A stretch of DNA of 64,000 bases from Persicaria tinctoria (GCA_037127255.1 JBANSL010000009.1:21348475-21412474), one strand, 5' to 3'; shown: positions 35,094 to 46,458, numbered from the stretch's first letter. Numbers and translations are program-made. Notes: generated by a model from the letters alone, not told the origin.

Positions 35094-35572
35094 CTAATCT
35101 GGTTCCTTGAGAGCTTCGGTGTATTTATTTGGTTCTGTAAGAGAAACAAACACGTGAAATGCACTTAGGTTTCTAAGATTGGAGCGAGTTTGAATACCCG
35201 ACGAAGGATCCAAAATGATGTATGCCAAGGAGTGAGAAGAAGCATGTTTGAATTTTCTTCTAGCAGATCCTTGATTGGATGATGAAGCTCCATGGGCAGA
35301 AGATTCAGGCTCCTGAGGTTCAGGAGGACTGGTGGGATATGGGTCAAGAGGCTTGGGAGGTTTTTCATTTTTGAGACTGGCTTCATCGGTAAGGCCTTGA
35401 GACTGAGTTTCAGGGCCTTGTGATAGCTCAGTAAGATCTTGAAATGGCTCCTGCATGTTTCTTGATTTGCTCTTTCCTTGATCATTGCCTTCTCCTTCCG
35501 ACTATAAATGTTAAGGTTAAGATATGCAAATCCTTCACTCAAGGTACCGTTATCACTTTCATTAAATAACAC
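35094..35572 (-). pseudogene. pol: copia integrase C-terminal/linker region
   Basis: Two overlapping frames with Pro/Ser/Glu-rich sequence between integrase and reverse transcriptase. Composition and position fit the variable linker of copia pol; a frameshift splits it near 35170-35450. Confidence 0.6.
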
Positions 35573-35589
35573 ATGTATGCTTTCCTCGA

Positions 35590-36816
35590 CTACTTTGGTA
35601 CGTTTATTGAATATTCGATAAGCCTTGCTTTGAGTCGAATATCCAAGAAATATACCTTCGTCGCTGCGTGCGTCAAATTTCCCAAGATTATCCTTACCGT
35701 TGTTATGTACATAACACGTACATCCAAATGGTTTAAAACATCTATTGAGAATATAGTTCTTCCTTTGAGAAGCTCATAAGGAGTTTTCTTTAAAATTGAC
35801 CGAATCAAACATCTATTGAGAATATAGTTTGCTGTATTTACAGCCTCTGCCCAGAATGACTTAGGCAGATTATTCTCTAATAGCATAGTCCTTGACATGT
35901 CCTCTAGGGTGCGGTTTTTTCGTTCCACCACCCCATTCTGTTGAGGTGTCCTTGGAGCTGAAAAATTATGAGAAATACCATATTTCGCACAAAATAAATC
36001 AAACTTTAATTGATCAAATTCTCTACCATGATTACTTCTGATAGAAACGATAGGTAGGTTTTTCAATGTTTGTAACTCCTTACAAAGATTTGAAAAGTAA
36101 AACGGAGTTTTTGATTTATCCTTAAGAAAGAAAACTCAAGTAAATCGTGAATAATCATCAACAACTACAAGAATGTATTGTTTACCTTTGGGAGATTTGA
36201 CATGCATAGCTCCGCATAGATCCATGTGTAACAATTCTAAAGGTCTAGTAGTACTAATGACCTTCTTTTTCTTGAAAGAGCTACGAGTGTGTTTTCCTCT
36301 TGAGCAAGCTTTGCACAGATCATCAACTTTGAAGTTCAGATCCGGAAGTCCTCGGATAAGATCCTTATAAAGTAGTTTTCCAAGAGAGTGCATACTGATA
36401 TGTCCAAGTCGCCTATGCCACACCCTTGGATCTTCTGATAAGGCCTTGAGACATTTCAGGTTAGAGGCTGGAATTCGATCTGTATTAAGAGCATAGATGT
36501 TAGAGTCTCTATATGCCGTAAGAACCACATCTCCTGTCTTCTCATCTTGAACAATGCATTTTTCCTTATTGAAGCTTACACGATTGCCTTTATCACAAAG
36601 CTGTGAAACACTAAGAAGATTATATTTAAGACCATCAACAAGATATACATCTTTAATGAAATTATTTGGATCAACACCAATGTTACCAATGCCGACGATG
36701 TCACACTTTTCTTTATCACCAAGAGTTATAGTGCCGCGGGATTTCTTCTTTAGATGATGAAAAAGAGATTGTTTTCCATTTATGATCCTTAGTCTTGGTG
36801 ATATCATGCAACACAA
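35590..36816 (-). pseudogene. pol: copia GAG-pre-integrase and integrase core
   Basis: 36816-36136 has the HHCC zinc region (WHRRLGHIS, then CKAC), the first catalytic Asp (LLHMDLCGAM) and VVVDDYSR. 36066-35590 continues with the second catalytic site region and the Glu motif (QQNGVVERKNRTLEDMSR). At the second site the usual Asp of RSDHG is Asn (IRSNHGREF), predicted to abolish strand transfer. A frame break lies at about 36067-36135. Confidence 0.85.
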
Positions 36817-37834
36817 AAAACAACCTTTCCGTCTTGACTAATAGACCGATTTGGATCCGTTGTGGGGTATACCATATTTGGCAACCTTGTTCCTTTAGGG
36901 ACCCAAACTTGCCTTATCTGTTCATTTAGACGTATCGGATATGTGTTTCGGATAATATAAGGATCCGTTCTCCTATAAGGACACGTCTCCTTTACATGAC
37001 CCTTTCTGCAACAGAAGAAACGCGTAGGAGACCTCCAACTTCCTTTTGCTTTAACGAACTTGGTAGTAGGTTTAACAGGAAAGGTCTTGTTATAACCTAT
37101 ACCACTTCGGTTTAAGGAGAGTTGTTGTTCTCCAAGCATCCTATCAAGAGTAGCTTTGGATCTTGTGAATTGCACTAAGGCTTTTTGTTGATCTTGACAT
37201 TTTTCAGACAGTTTCACTTTTTCATTCTCAAGATCAGTGTTCTGATCGGTGAGAGTTGAAATTTTTTCCTTAAGTTCGGAAATTTTGATCGTAAGGTCTT
37301 ACCTTCAGTGATAAGGTCTGAATTCTGGTTGTCAAGATCTTGCAATTTCTACAACAACCTTCTTATGCAAGTTTCTTGATCCAATACCTTTTCTTGTAGG
37401 CTGCTGATTTCTCTGTTGCAGCTTTCCTCATTTGAAATCATGTTTTTGAGAAATTCAGACAAAAAGGCTTTGGAACTAGATAGAAGGTTTCTTACCATTC
37501 CGTTCAGGCGTTGATCTTTATCGCTGCCTTTTGCCATGAGACATATGTTGGCTTGTTGTTCTTCAGAATCCGAGTCGCTTGACGCATCCGAGTCACTCCA
37601 TGCTGTCATGGCTTTCTTGTTTGATTCTTTTCTCTTGGCCTTGTTTCGTTTCTTGATGGGACATTCTTTAACAAGGTGATCTGTTTCACCACATTCATAG
37701 CAAGTTAGGACGCGATTCCTTTTCGGAGGGGTAGATGTCTTACCTTGATTCCTAGATGATCCTCCGAATTCCATGTTCGAGAATTGTTTCTTCATTTTGA
37801 GAATTCGAGCCATGTTGTGAGCTGAATCTTCCAT
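36804..37834 (-). pseudogene. gag: copia gag C-terminus with zinc knuckles, degraded protease
   Basis: A CCHC knuckle (CYECGETDHLVKECP) at about 37710 is followed by Ser/Asp-rich sequence, a coiled-coil-like region and a second knuckle-like motif (CCRKGHVKETCP) near 37000. Just before 36804 the expected protease DSG motif cannot be found; the frame ends at KVVFCVA and reopens in another phase. So the protease is probably lost. Confidence 0.65.
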
Positions 37835-39852
37835 GTTTTACACCTAAGTTTATATCGATTTCTGCATACATTTCATTCATTTGGGCTAAGATAGTACATA
37901 ATCTATGTAGCTTATGTTTATTTGCCAAATTCTGGAATCTGCTCCGGTTTCTGTTTAAATTCGCAGAATTCAAGGCATTTTACAGCAATTCTAAGAAAGG
38001 TCAAAAAAGCTCGAAAATCCACTACAGGAGTCCAAGGTCAAAGAAGCAGCGGAACCAGTCGAATCAAGCTGAGAGCCAAGGTTACTCGATCTCGAGTGAA
38101 CCTTACTCGATCTCGATGAACATGTCCGAGCACAGGCCTTGTCGACTAGGAGCAGTGTCGAGAGCCAGACCAACCCACCTCCGAAAGCCAACTCGATCTC
38201 GACAAGACCTAGTCGAGATCGACGAAGCCTAGACGCCACACCCGGAGTCGAGAAGAAGAGCTGATCGAGAAGCCGAGGACGAAGACGCCGAGCACAATCC
38301 TAGTCGATCTCGATGAGGCCTTGTCGAGATCGACGAGCCACCTAGCGCCAGTCCGAGTCCATGCTGAGGAGGAGTCCTCGACATCACCAGAAAGCCATCC
38401 TCGACCACAACCCTAGTCGAGATCGACGACGCCCAGGAGCCCAGATCCGAGCATGTCGAGCAGAGTCACCCGAGAAGTCCAGTCGACGACGAATCCTAGT
38501 CGAGATCGACGAGCCTTTGTCGAGATCGAGTAGACCAGCTTCAGGAAACGCGTCGACGTGAGCAGTCCGAGTAGAGTTGGGAATTCTTGGACACGAAGGA
38601 AGTCGAGAAGGCCAAGATTCTATCCAGATTTGATCAAGTCTATCTATGGAAGGGAGATCTATCAACATGAAGACATATTACCTAGTTTAGATTTATCTAT
38701 TCTTTAAAGATTTATTTCCCTTTAGCATTTTATTTATCATTAAAGCTTTTAGATATAATTTTAGATATAGATAGGAGATTCTATCCTTGAATAGCAAGGA
38801 ATAGAAGGCTATAAATAAAGCCCTAGGGGCTGGTTTTTCAACAATTCAATTTCAGTCAGAGACAAGTAGTTCCAAAGAGAAGTTTAGAAGTTCGAAAGTT
38901 TTTAAGGTTTTGGCTTTCTGCGAAAGTTGATTGCCGGGATTGTAAAGGCTTTGATTTTAGTTTAATGAAAGTTTCTTTTCATCAATCAATGTCTGCTATT
39001 GCGATGAGGCATGAGTAGTCCACCCACTTCTGGGGCTGGGGTGAGCCCGACGGTGGCCATGTGAGGTGATGCGGTGAAGGTCAGATCTTTTTATGCAATT
39101 CGTCTTCTATCCCTATGAGCATGATTCTTTTGCGAGAGTTGAAGGTGATCCTTGTTTGTATTATTGAAGCGAAAGTGATCTTAATGCAACTCGGATTAAT
39201 TATGTGAAAAGGGTTAGTAACAATTAGGGTTTATGCGAAAGCCTCTATATGCCTATTTGTTAATAACGAAAGTTATTTTGATGGAAAGCATGATCTTTTA
39301 TGCCTTTATGTGTTACTTTGCATGGTTATCGTTGTGGTGTTGATACCCTGGCTTTGGAAGTCTTTTATTATATTGATTTATTTCGTCGAAAATCTGAGTT
39401 TGTGTTCGAAAATTTGCAATTTAAAGTTTCTGTCTTCGAGTCGACATAGAGTAGAGCTTGTCGAGATCGAGTAGGACTGTAGTCGATCTCGAGTACGGTT
39501 TGTCTAGGTCGAGTTGAGCTCTTGCCTACTGTTGTTGATTTTCTGTTTACTGTTGTCGATCTCGAGTAGCCTTGGCGAGATCGAGTTAGCTCCTGTTTTG
39601 CTTTGTTCTTTACTTTCGTTGGCTATTTTCTGTCTTTGCTTTTATTTCTGTCTTTCTGTTTCTGTCTTTTCTGTTGCTTCTGTGAGAATTTATAGCTACC
39701 TGAGAACCGCTGACGTGCTTCCTCGTGGATTCGATCTTGACAACCTTCTACTACAACGGGAGGAAGTCTTGTATTTATTTGCTGAGACAGGAAAGTCAGT
39801 CTGATCTTTATTTTATATTTATTTCATACTTGACCATCCTCCTACAACAACA
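37813..39852 (+). mobile_element. 2.04-kb solo LTR inserted in copia gag
   Basis: Perfect 5-bp duplication AGCCA (37808-37812 and 39853-39857), ends TGTTGTGAGC and CTACAACAACA. Removing it rejoins the gag frame exactly. A TATAAATA box at 38810 on the plus strand suggests U3-R-U5 order on that strand. About 13 TCGATCTCGA/TCGAGATCGA palindrome-like motifs are spread over 38089-38530 and 39455-39575. No PBS or coding region inside. Confidence 0.8.
38810..38817 (+). promoter_or_regulatory. TATA box of the solo LTR
   Basis: TATAAATA in the middle of the LTR, followed by a GC-richer leader-like stretch, as expected for an LTR promoter. Confidence 0.55.
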
Positions 39853-39857
39853 AGCCA

Positions 39858-40641
39858 ATCCCCTTGTAATAAGAGCAAAAGGATCTTCTTCATCTTTATT
39901 CTCAGAATCCTCAGTAGATTCCTCTTTCTTAACCTTGAGAGCTAGGTTTTTGACATTTGAAGAAAGTTCTTCATCATCCTCATTGAGGATCATTTCGTGG
40001 GTGATTAGCTTTCCCAATAAATTGTCAATAGTTAGCGTGCTAAAGTCTTGAGCTTCCTCGATTGCGGTTACCTTGGGACCCCATTTTGATTTAGGTAGGC
40101 ATCTGAGAATCTTTCGGACTTTTTCTTCATTGTCGAAAGTCTTTCCCAATGAGTCAAGATTGTTAATGATCTCCGTAAAACGGGTGAACATTCCTTTTAC
40201 TGACTCGTCCGGATTTATCTTAAACAATTCATATTGTCTAAGATAGATGCTTATCTTAGTCTCTTTGACCTGGCTAGTCCCTTCATAGGTCACGACTAAT
40301 TTATCCAATATTTCCTTAGCAGTTATGCATGAGGAAAAGCAGTTAAACTCGTCGGTGCTTGGTCCACAATACAGAGCATGCACGGCTTTGAAATTCTTAG
40401 CCGTGCTTTCCAAATCTTGCTGATTATATTCGTCTTCAGATTTGTCCAGCTTCGTTCCATTTGGTCCATCCTTCTTGGGTACATTTGGCCCTCGCGTAAT
40501 GATATGTAAGAGCTCTAGATCTTGATCAATGATGAACAGTTTCATCAGAGATTTCCAATGCATGAAATTGTCCCCAACAAAGAGAGGTGGACGAGAGACA
40601 AATCTTCCTTGACCGAAGCCACCTTGACCTTCGCCTGCCAT
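39858..40641 (-). pseudogene. gag: copia gag N-terminal part (UBN2-type)
   Basis: From ATG 40641 (MAGEGQGGFGQGRFVSRPP) the frame has the copia gag features YQQDLESTAKNFKAVHALY, AKEILDKLVVTYEGTSQVK and PKVTAIEEAQDFSTLTIDNL. It stays open to the solo LTR insertion at 39852/39853 (EDPFALITRG), beyond which it continues at 37812. Capsid-like role by family. It is one of the best preserved parts of the element. Confidence 0.85.
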
Positions 40642-40683
40642 AGTTAGTCTAAAAGATAGTAATATCTAAATAACGTGAGTTAG

Positions 40684-40695
40684 GCTCTGATACCA
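40684..40695 (-). other. primer binding site of the copia element
   Basis: Minus strand TGGTATCAGAGC, complementary to initiator tRNA-Met, 2 nt from the TG of the LTR at 40698. Confidence 0.85.
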
Positions 40696-40697
40696 AT

Positions 40698-41593
40698 TGA
40701 AGTGCGGAATAGGCAGATAAGAAGCACGCAAATACTCTATAAGGGGGGAGTGGGGGTGTTGGATAGAGTATGTAAACTTTTCGCAAACCGAAACACTAAG
40801 ACCTTACCACCTGCTGTAAGACCTTATCTGAGAAGCAAAAACCGATTAACAATGATAGTAAACAATCGATAAGCAAAAGTAAACAAATAGAAACTTAAAG
40901 CACACGATACTTGTTAACGAGGTTCGGCACAACCGCCTACATCCCCGCATATGGTTATCCAACCCGTAGGATTCAACACACTTTATTTCACTTTATCTTA
41001 TGAGCTCTAGATACAACCTCTAGAAGACTTACCCACTTCTAGACTACCTTTCTATCTAGCAACCCAAACTTACTAGTGAAACAAAGCACCTATGGATACT
41101 GAAGTACCCTATACGTTTGGGTAAGGAAACCCTTAGTATAACCTAGATGAATTGTACTATAAAGCATAATGAAACCTCACACACACTCAAAATAAATACA
41201 ACACTTAGCGACAAGAGCTGCGTGAGATCGAATGCTTGAAGAAGGCTTGAATGCAGTGAACGTTTTAGCGTTGTAGAGGATGTCTCTTCTGCAAACGTCT
41301 TCTTCTTTTTATATAGGCTGGACCTTTGAAATTCAAACGTCAGAAGGTTTTCTTCAAATTTGTTGAAGGTTGTTGCGCCAAATCCTCTTGAGAGATCTTC
41401 TAGTGGTTTGAACGAGAGTCTAGAACCTTCTCTGCAGATTTGTTGAGAAAGCGTCAAAGATCTGGAGAACTTGGAGATTTGTTGGTTGTTTGAAGATCTG
41501 CTCAAATCCTTGCAAAATCTCCAACAAAACTAAAGAGATATGCAAGAGGAATTAAGATAGAATTTTTGTTCAAGTCCGAACAAATCCATAAGC
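40698..41593 (-). repeat. 5' LTR of the copia element
   Basis: Begins TGAAGTGCGG next to the PBS; from 40735 it matches the left LTR. Right end about 41593 (AATCCATAAGC). The following 281 bp (41594-41874) have no match in the left LTR and stay unassigned; they could be extra LTR or target sequence. Confidence 0.65.
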
Positions 41594-41874
41594 CCAACAA
41601 CTGTTAGGCCCAATACATGCTCAAGCAAAGGTCCAACCGAAAGTGGCCCTTTAATAAATGGATCTCAGTTCTGTTAGAGTAAATTAAGCCAAATTACCAA
41701 ATAGGCCCAATTACCCTAAAACAGTATCCGAGTTCAATTGTAAATTCCCAATATCTTGAGCCTTTTGGTAAGACTTTACCAAATTCAGGATTCCCGAGTT
41801 TTGGCTTTCATAAACCAAGGCCTTACATTCATTTAGCTAGATCTTATCATCAAGGTGGAGTTAACAGAATTAAT

Positions 41875-42185
41875 TTATCCGGTTAAATCCCGCTCATATT
41901 TCAAAATGTCAAGTCAAAGCAGCGAAATTTAAATCCGTCGGAATAATCCCTTAAAATCATGCCGGAACTTATTTTAAAAGGATTCAAATAATTTGAGGAT
42001 CAATATTTCCATGCCAAATTAGTTTTCAAATTTTTTATTTTTTATTTTTTTTTATTTTTGGCCGAAAATCCGTTTCATTAGTTCTAGAATCCGAGTTAGC
42101 GGGTTTTCCGTTAAATTCCGGTTTTAAATTCATTTTGATTTTCCTTTTTCCGAAAAATTAGGATTTAAAAATCCGAGCCTTTACA
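41875..42185 (-). repeat. 5' LTR of the gypsy element, right part
   Basis: Aligns with 22863-23174 up to the terminal TTTACA. Confidence 0.85.
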
Positions 42186-42514
42186 CTTACACGGTGGGAA
42201 ATTCGTGCGTTATCCTTCAGTGTCAATGTAAAACAGACACTGACGTAGCTTATCCGATGGAGTTTGCTTGTGCGCATTCTTATGACGACAAAGGATTTCC
42301 AGAGTTGTATTACTTAGAAACGGAGGCGCAGATCGTGAATCACATTATGAAGTATTGTTGTTACGATCTCATTAGCGAAGGCGCTATGGAGCTTTGTGAG
42401 CATGTAATCCAGAAGCTAAGATCATTCAACGCAAGCGAAAAATGTTATGCTTTCAACGATATGAAGATTGTATTATCGCTCAACGAGACGACATTATCTG
42501 TAGGCAGTTGCTAG
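42186..42514 (+). pseudogene. small SVGSC-family gene copy B, 3' part
   Basis: Continues the reading interrupted at 19361. It encodes GNSC, VILQCQCKTDTDVAYP, YDDKGFPELYYLETEAQIV and ends LSVGSC with TAG. It aligns closely with copy A (17073-17522), so this half has kept its frame. Confidence 0.7.
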
Positions 42515-42704
42515 ACGTGTATTACCAATTATGAAGTATGTGTATAATTTAGTATTTGCGTAAAGTATCCAGTTTCGGTACTTAAAAATGTTGTACATGT
42601 AACGTGGAATTTATAGATTTCAATCAGAACTTGGTCAATGAAGTGAAAACATTTTTTTTAAATGAAACGTACCAATTGCTGACACATTGCATTGCTCACT
42701 ACAA

Positions 42705-43215
42705 CTACATGGTACCATATGGTATAGAACAACTACCAACCGACTCGTCTACATTGCTCGGGAACATGTGAATCTCCATTCGGTGGAATGAGTACTTCTT
42801 CAGTTTGATGTTGGCATGGCGCACTACTCAGTCCACTGCGTATCTCGCTACCTGTGACGAGCTAGCCATGACGACATCGGAGAAGAAGTCGCTAACAAGC
42901 TCTTTGATCGCCTCCGTCACCTGAACATAGTATGCCTTAGGGTTGTCTCTATACGAATGGGACCTGGTCATTCGGACATCTGAGTAGTGCTCTCCCTGCA
43001 CGCACTATAGGTCCACCGAATGCGAAAGCCTAGTTGTATCGCAGTTGACGCAAAAAACTTGAAAAAGGCAGCATGGTCATCCTTTCCAGCTATTGCATGT
43101 GCTGACAGTTGCACAAATAATCTTCGAATGGCCTACCACAACTTTCAACTCTAAGTTTGAACCTATTGCCCGATCCTGTCTCCCCTTCATACACTTTAGT
43201 ATTAGGCATGTTGGC
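42705..43215 (-). pseudogene. small protein, SVGSC family, convergent partner B'
   Basis: Minus-strand counterpart of the gene at 17724-18240. A 5' part at about 43215-43090 encodes KVYEGETGSGNRFKLRV and DYLCNCQHMQ; a 3' part encodes RDNPKAYYVQVTEAI and DESVGSCSIPYG. At least two in-frame stops interrupt it. Palindrome cluster 6 lies upstream. Confidence 0.6.
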
Positions 43216-43283
43216 CAGAACTTTTGGATATGTAGGGGGCGGGGTGGGGGCCACTTTATAGCGCCGTGTATAGTGGCTCATTG

Positions 43284-43385
43284 ACCCACCGCATGGGTAT
43301 GCAGTGGTAACCACCGCATGGGTATGCAGTGGTAACCACCGCATGGGTATGCAGTGGTAACCACCGCATACCCATGCAGTGGTTA
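43284..43385. promoter_or_regulatory. palindrome cluster 6 (four tandem copies)
   Basis: Four copies at 24-bp spacing (ACCGCATGGGTATGCAGTGG and variants), upstream of gene B'. Confidence 0.75.
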
Positions 43386-43533
43386 CCAATTGCACTGCCC
43401 CGATTCAGGCCATGTCGTCTAGGCCATGCCGTTACAAAACGCATATGACTTAGACCTTGTCGGAATTACAATTTCCATTCGATATTATAATTTACATTCG
43501 ATATGATGGGTGTAGAACAACATTGTAAGACAG
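43386..43533. other. short spacer between gene B' and the mobile-domain gene
   Basis: No feature apart from a direct repeat of ATTTNCATTCGATATNAT at about 43468-43505. Confidence 0.4.
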
Positions 43534-44605
43534 TCAACATAACAACATTTTACAATCAAAACACCAAATAATGGTGTTAAATAGTGCCACGTTAAAACTG
43601 CAAAAATGACAATAAAAAGAGTTTGAACACAGAAAGACAACTACAAAGCAGTGGAGCCACTCCACATAGTCATCCACCACACCATATGGGTACTCCGGAC
43701 TGGTCTGTGGCAACACCGACATAGGGAACAAATGATCGACCTTATGCGCCCAGTGGTTGTCGATGGCGTGGAATACAACCTCTTTCTTGCCCTTCACGGA
43801 CTTTGGCCTATGGACTCTGTCGGGTCTAATAGGATTAGTGGGAATGTGTTGAACCCGGCCGAACTGTGGTAGCACACGGCCGGGCATGTACGGCTTCTCC
43901 TCGAACAACCAACGGATGGTGCCCCTGTAACATGACAACCGCATATGTCCATCAAAGTCCAAGTTCCTGCCGAAGGGCATGAACTCGATCTGCAACGTAA
44001 TACAAAGTGTTATGACGATTCATATTTGTGTTGATTTTATTGTAAAACATATTTACGCAGCTTAATCCGATTCATGCGTACCTCGTCGACAGTCATCTCG
44101 TCTAGCCTCCGCCGCAAAACATCCGGTCTCTCAAAGTGAGGTCTATCATACCGGGAAACCGTAGAGGTCCAAGGCATCGCCACTTGGACGTACCGCACCC
44201 CGAGAAAGCCTTCGAACGAGCGTCATATTCCCCTTAAACACAAGGAAGTACAACCATATCCACACCTACAATTGAAGAAGTCGATCAACCACATATTCAT
44301 TGTAACTTAATTTTAAAACGGGGAAAATGAAATTATCTGAGAATAAATCAATTACCAGCAACAGCCGCATACAGTCGTCCATATCTTTGGCCAACTCTCT
44401 GGTCGCCTCGCCCAATCCGCGGTACAAGCAGGCCAAGACCCCTGCCACTAGAGATAACTGCGGAACCTGCGCGACATCCATAAAGCGGAGAAGCACCTTT
44501 GGACGCACTCTACTGCCCGACTTGTCAATGAATAGAGTTGTAGACGTAATCATCCCCATCAGAACAACCACGATGCACTCCATATCACGCTCAAGGGGGA
44601 CGCCA
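43534..44605 (-). pseudogene. plant mobile domain (PMD) protein, C-terminal exons
   Basis: Three minus-strand exons. About 44605-44326 encodes MECIVVVLMGMITSTTLF, IDKSGSRV and a hydrophobic helix-rich region, ending at donor CTGCTG|GTAATT. About 44260-44090 encodes VAMPWTSTVSRYDRPHFERP and LDEMTVDE. From 43991 (acceptor GTTGCAG) comes IEFMPFGRN, GTIRWLFEEKPYMPGRVLP, QFGRVQHIP. These match the central and C-terminal PMD pattern (FPDKSG, RVLRQFG.Q..IP). PMD proteins are often carried by plant transposons; some host copies act in silencing. The N-terminal half lies at 47413-49250, separated by an LTR element. Confidence 0.7.
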
Positions 44606-44610
44606 TCTGA

Positions 44611-44993
44611 TGTGATTTAGACTTATAGAATTTTCTTATATTTTTTTATTTAAAAAGTATCCCACGTTACTTGTAAACATATAGGAGGCTAGAGTTTCTC
44701 CTATATATTTTCTTATATTTTTTTATTTAATAATTGAATTTTTTAAGTTAAAAGTTGAGCACATTTGCTTCCTTTGATTCTGCGTTAAGGGTCATGTTTT
44801 TGGTGAGATGCTAAAAACAAAACCCTTTGGTGAGATGCCGAGGGAGACACCCTAGTGAGAGGCGAAGGTGTTGAAGGGTCGAGATCCTCATAGTGCGATT
44901 ATAAGAGGATTGAGATCAAGTGTGGGAGGCTCAAGGGTGAGAGGCCTACGAATTTTGCCGTACATATCTGGTTCTAGTGGCAATGTTTATTCA
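44611..44993 (+). repeat. LTR-like segment a
   Basis: Starts TGTGATTTAGAC, ends TTATTCA, 5 nt before the PBS-like TGGTATTAGAGC (44999-45010). Confidence 0.65.
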
Positions 44994-45065
44994 TCAAGTG
45001 GTATTAGAGCTAATCGACTCGAGTCCATCGAGCTTTGATAATTGAGTGGCTTCTTCTCTGTCAAA

Positions 45066-45641
45066 ATGTTCAAGAAAGCAAGTTCCAAGCCCTTGTCCGA
45101 AGTGTACATCCGATGGGCTATTCGAGCCTATAATGATGGGTATCTTCGTTGGATTGACATGGATGGTGCTACATATGATGTAGTTGATCAAGATCTCCAG
45201 AGGAGATATCAAAAGAGAAGGGCCCAAGAGGATGAGGCTTGGCATAAGAAGAAAGTTGAACCACCTTGTCAAGAGATCTGCAAGCTCATGGAAGACTCAA
45301 TGCAACAAGTACAGGAAATGTGAAAAGTCATCAACACATTGGGGTCGTCGCTATCGAAGCCCCCAACAGCCCCACCTCCCTCTTCAAAGACGACATCCTC
45401 TACGGCCATGAGTGAGACACTTGATATTAAAGAAGGCAAGTCCAATGATGTTCCTATTGAGATTGCGAAGGTCAACTCTGAGCTTAAGAAAGATGAGGAA
45501 ATCATCCAAGTTCCCAAGGTTGTGCTTTCCATGAAGGAGAAACGAATGTCAACCGACATGCCTAGCATTCTGAATTCCATATCAAGTAAGTGGTTAGATT
45601 CGACTTTTTTCATTCCGTCTTGCTTGCCTTTCAAGATTTAA
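45066..45641 (+). pseudogene. unrecognised ORF of the compound LTR element
   Basis: From ATG 45066 (MFKKASSKPLSEVYIRW) the frame runs to 45641 with a single TGA at 45321-45323. It is Lys/Glu-rich and helical in the first half (DLQRRYQKRRAQEDEAWHKK) and Ser/Pro-rich in the second. Position after a PBS suggests a gag remnant, but I see no zinc knuckle or known gag domain. Downstream at 45711-45748 a purine-rich stretch (CAAGGGGAGGAGGATTA) resembles a polypurine tract. Confidence 0.4.
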
Positions 45642-46040
45642 AAAGAAGAGGGGATTCAAGATCCGTTCAAGGAAAAATAAGCATGTTTGAAGAAGTCTCT
45701 CGTTTTCATCACGGATTCGAGGACGAATCCTTTTCAAGGGGAGGAGGATTATGTGATCCTAGTGGCCAATGACCTCGACTCATATATCTTACAAAGCTAT
45801 GTCGCTAGATGGGAATATCAACTTTCGTTTGAGAAAACAGCATGGCGACACCGTGGTATTTTAGCGCTTTCGGGCTATATAAAATTCCGATTGAAGCCAG
45901 TGAGAACTTTTTGGAAAGATATTTTAAGTGGCTACAACTTTCATGAAGAACACTTCTCCTAAATCACCCTCAAAGATGCTCGAATTTGACGTTCATTTCA
46001 GCAGCTCAAGTCTAGACGAATTTTCCTTGAGTTTTTCTAT

Positions 46041-46458
46041 TGTAATAATCCCACATCGCTTAGAGATGTTTGGGGCATCTATTTAAATCCTATATATTGC
46101 TTGTAAAACATTCATTTTAAAACAAGTCAAGTTTAGTTGAGTTAAAGGTTAAGCAACTAAATAGCTTCCTATGATTCCGGGTTAAGGATCGAGTTCTTGG
46201 TGAAAGGCTAAGAGCGAACCCTTTGGTGAGAGGCCGATGGTGACACCCTAGTGAGAGGCGAAGGTGTCAAAGGGTCGAGATCTTTGGAGTGCGATTCCGA
46301 GAGGATTGATATCGAGTGTAGGGGATTCAAAGGTGAGAGGCATGCAAATCTTACTCCACATATACCTTTTTTTCAGTTTTCATAAACCACAAAAATTAGT
46401 CCCACAAAAAGAGTGTTTGAAAGGTCGAGCCTTGGTTAATCCCGGTCCTCGGCTCTCA
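46041..46458 (+). repeat. LTR-like segment b with following PBS
   Basis: Starts TGTAATAATCCCACATCGC and ends CGGCTCTCA; TGGTATCAGAGC follows at 46464-46475. If the purine tract at 45748 is its own border, the LTR may begin at 45750 instead. Confidence 0.5.

Larger units (their letters stand above)
29930..41874 (-). mobile_element. Ty1/copia element nested in the gypsy 5' LTR
   Basis: Minus-strand element with LTR-related sequences at 30045-30926 and 40698-about 41593, PBS at 40684-40695, gag, integrase, reverse transcriptase, RNase H in copia order, and an extra long open frame (31037-32686) between RNase H and the 3' LTR, as in Sirevirus-type elements with a third gene. The insertion removed about 1.9 kb of the gypsy LTR, and the left edge is rearranged. 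Sequence at 41594-41874 is unassigned. Two solo LTRs are nested inside. Confidence 0.8.
19362..42185 (-). mobile_element. Ty3/gypsy-type LTR element without polyprotein, with nested copia
   Basis: LTRs at 19362-23174 and 28340-42185 (the latter interrupted at about 29930-41874) begin TGTAACG and end TTTACA on the plus strand. The element is on the minus strand: a PBS TGGTATCAGAGC abuts the right LTR (28324-28335) and a purine-rich AAAGGTGGATGA abuts the left LTR. The 5.2-kb interior shows no gag-pol, so it is a LARD-like non-autonomous element; family assignment to gypsy rests on the GAGGACGAGAC motif before the purine tract. It is inserted in the MULE small gene copy B, with a 4/5 matching duplication. 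Confidence 0.8.
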
